Assembly: GCA_013140705.1 (NCBI GenBank)
Contig: JABFSH010000078.1
Coordinates: 1-32,076 of the forward strand
Direction: 5' to 3'
DNA length: 32,076 nucleotides
Source: Methylococcaceae bacterium
GTDB taxonomy: Bacteria; Pseudomonadota; Gammaproteobacteria; Methylococcales; Methylomonadaceae
The translations under genes and the position numbers were made by a program. Below, piece by piece: positions 31,401-32,076 of this stretch. The notes beneath the pieces were generated by a model. That model made no database searches and had not been told where the DNA came from. It saw nothing but the letters and a program-made list of their open reading frames with translations. The number at the start of each line of letters is the position of its first letter. Position 1 is the stretch's first letter.

Positions 31401-31610
31401 TTACACTCGTTTCAGATTTTCTCGCTGATCTTTCAGTAATGCTGAAAGTCCTCGCAACAACTCCCTTGAGCCGCCCTTATAGGCATTGCGTGATGAAACT
31501 GCCTTACCTTCAGGCGATTTCGCCCCTGTGGACTTAGTCCACGGTTGCCATTGCCTGATTTTAGCAGATTGCTGCGCGCGTTGTTCTGGAGTCCAATGTC
31601 TGGCTGCCAT
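31401..31610 (-). CDS. Small conserved-looking hypothetical protein
   Basis: 69 residues, basic. HWTPEQRAQQSAKIRQWQPW followed by STGAKSPEGKAVSSRNAYKGG resembles the TGP(K/R)TPEGKA..S.NA.KHG motif seen in many small bacterial proteins of unknown function. It overlaps the upstream gene by 50 nt in another frame, suggesting a coupled pair. Function unknown. Confidence 0.6.
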   Translation of the reverse strand: MAARHWTPEQRAQQSAKIRQWQPWTKSTGAKSPEGKAVSSRNAYKGGSRELLRGLSALLKDQRENLKRV

Positions 31611-31974
31611 GCTGGGTCTCTAATAGTTCGTTTGGTTGCTTTTTAATTTCTTCCGCTTGCGGGGCGGGCATGCCGTTGTTGATCTGTTGATGTCCGTTTG
31701 AAATATTGGCCTGCTTCGCGTAAACAACAGGCGGATTTTTGATTGTAGCCAATGTTTCAAGCGTTGACCGGCATTGGCTTTGTGCTTTAAATGCCAAACG
31801 TAAAAATGTTTCATAATGCGGCATGTGGGTTTGATCGTGCGCCTTCCTTGCCAGATTATTGAACAATTCATCCAGCGTCTGCGCTTGGCTCAATAGCATA
31901 GCTTCTGGTCGATCCAAACTGCCATTGGTTACATTGACTATCTGTAAATCTAGTACCCAACTTCTGAAATACAT
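31561..31974 (-). CDS. Hypothetical protein, probably with a damaged or misassigned N-terminus
   Basis: 137 residues in this frame. From about residue 24 (PEAMLLSQAQTLDELFNNLA, then HMPHYETFLRLAFKAQSQCR) it is helical and coherent; the first 20 residues look unlike the rest, and the true start may lie beyond 31974 in another frame. The C-terminus is polar and low-complexity (NGMPAPQAEEIKKQ). No family assigned. It precedes and overlaps 31401-31610, so the two likely form one unit. Confidence 0.5.
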   Translation of the reverse strand: MYFRSWVLDLQIVNVTNGSLDRPEAMLLSQAQTLDELFNNLARKAHDQTHMPHYETFLRLAFKAQSQCRSTLETLATIKNPPVVYAKQANISNGHQQINNGMPAPQAEEIKKQPNELLETQHGSQTLDSRTTRAAIC

Positions 31975-32076
31975 CCGATAACCTAACCCATCTTCGTGAC
32001 TCCAGTCTCTCTAAGTCATTGAATTTTTGTTGCACGCGGCTTTTGTTTCGAAAAACTCCTTTAAAATCAATGGTCA

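Noticed and set aside
1-32076. CRISPR arrays, rRNA or tRNA genes
   Set aside because: No regularly spaced repeats and no tRNA or rRNA-like segments were recognised. The 16S-complementary stretch at 29183-29192 is a ribosome binding site, not an rRNA fragment.

Overview
The window looks like a gammaproteobacterial chromosome segment carrying a surface-polysaccharide (O-antigen type) locus. The order of a WbpV-like reductase, a WbpL-like initiating transferase and a WbpM-like dehydratase at 24838-29082 matches the distal end of Pseudomonas-type O-antigen loci. Modest GC, small dispersed palindromic repeats and a ComEA-like helix-hairpin-helix protein would suit a Methylococcales-like host, but that placement is an impression and not a demonstration.

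Layout. 1-320: dispersed hairpin repeats and the terminator of a minus-strand ComEA-like gene (323-619). 896-12605: a dense series of MNT nucleotidyltransferase / HEPN RNase (MntA/HepT-like) toxin-antitoxin modules, all on the + strand. I count ten loci, lettered A to J: A 896-1719, B 1742-2555, C 2580-2903, D 7651-8461, E 8692-9490, F 9554-10320, G 10340-10527, H 10753-11219, I 11487-11833, J 11830-12605. B, F and J look intact; the others carry point, frameshift, nonsense or truncation lesions. Inside the series lies an intact four-gene operon for a CDP-linked, probably C-methylated 6-deoxy sugar (4043-7654: rfbF, rfbG, an rfbC-like epimerase, a C-methyltransferase), plus a Uma2-family gene.

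Around and between the modules are decayed fragments of a second copy of that sugar operon, in canonical order and orientation: the rfbF 5' end (2988-3162), the rfbC 5' end (11253-11350), the methyltransferase 3' end (12665-12712) and an epimerase 5' end (12709-12828). An older operon therefore appears to have been broken up by, or replaced along with, the toxin-antitoxin modules.

12850-29082 is a tightly packed, mostly overlapping biosynthetic operon: acyltransferase, SDR, CmcI-like methyltransferase, Wzx flippase, two GT2 and two GT4 glycosyltransferases, an SDR, a three-gene UDP-L-HexNAc pathway (reductase, CapD/WbjB-like dehydratase, WbjD-like 2-epimerase), then WbpV-, WbpL- and WbpM-like proteins. 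The predicted logic is: WbpM and WbpV make UDP-D-QuiNAc (or a related HexNAc); WbpL loads it on undecaprenyl phosphate; the glycosyltransferases add an L-QuiNAc/L-FucNAc-type residue, the CDP-derived branched sugar and others; Wzx flips the unit. No Wzy polymerase, ligase or ABC exporter is visible.

29083-32076: a minus-strand small membrane protein with a strong terminator, a structured segment with an extended Shine-Dalgarno, a long AT-rich gap, two convincing integron attC sites each terminating a minus-strand cassette gene (no integrase in the window), and two hypothetical minus-strand genes at the right edge.
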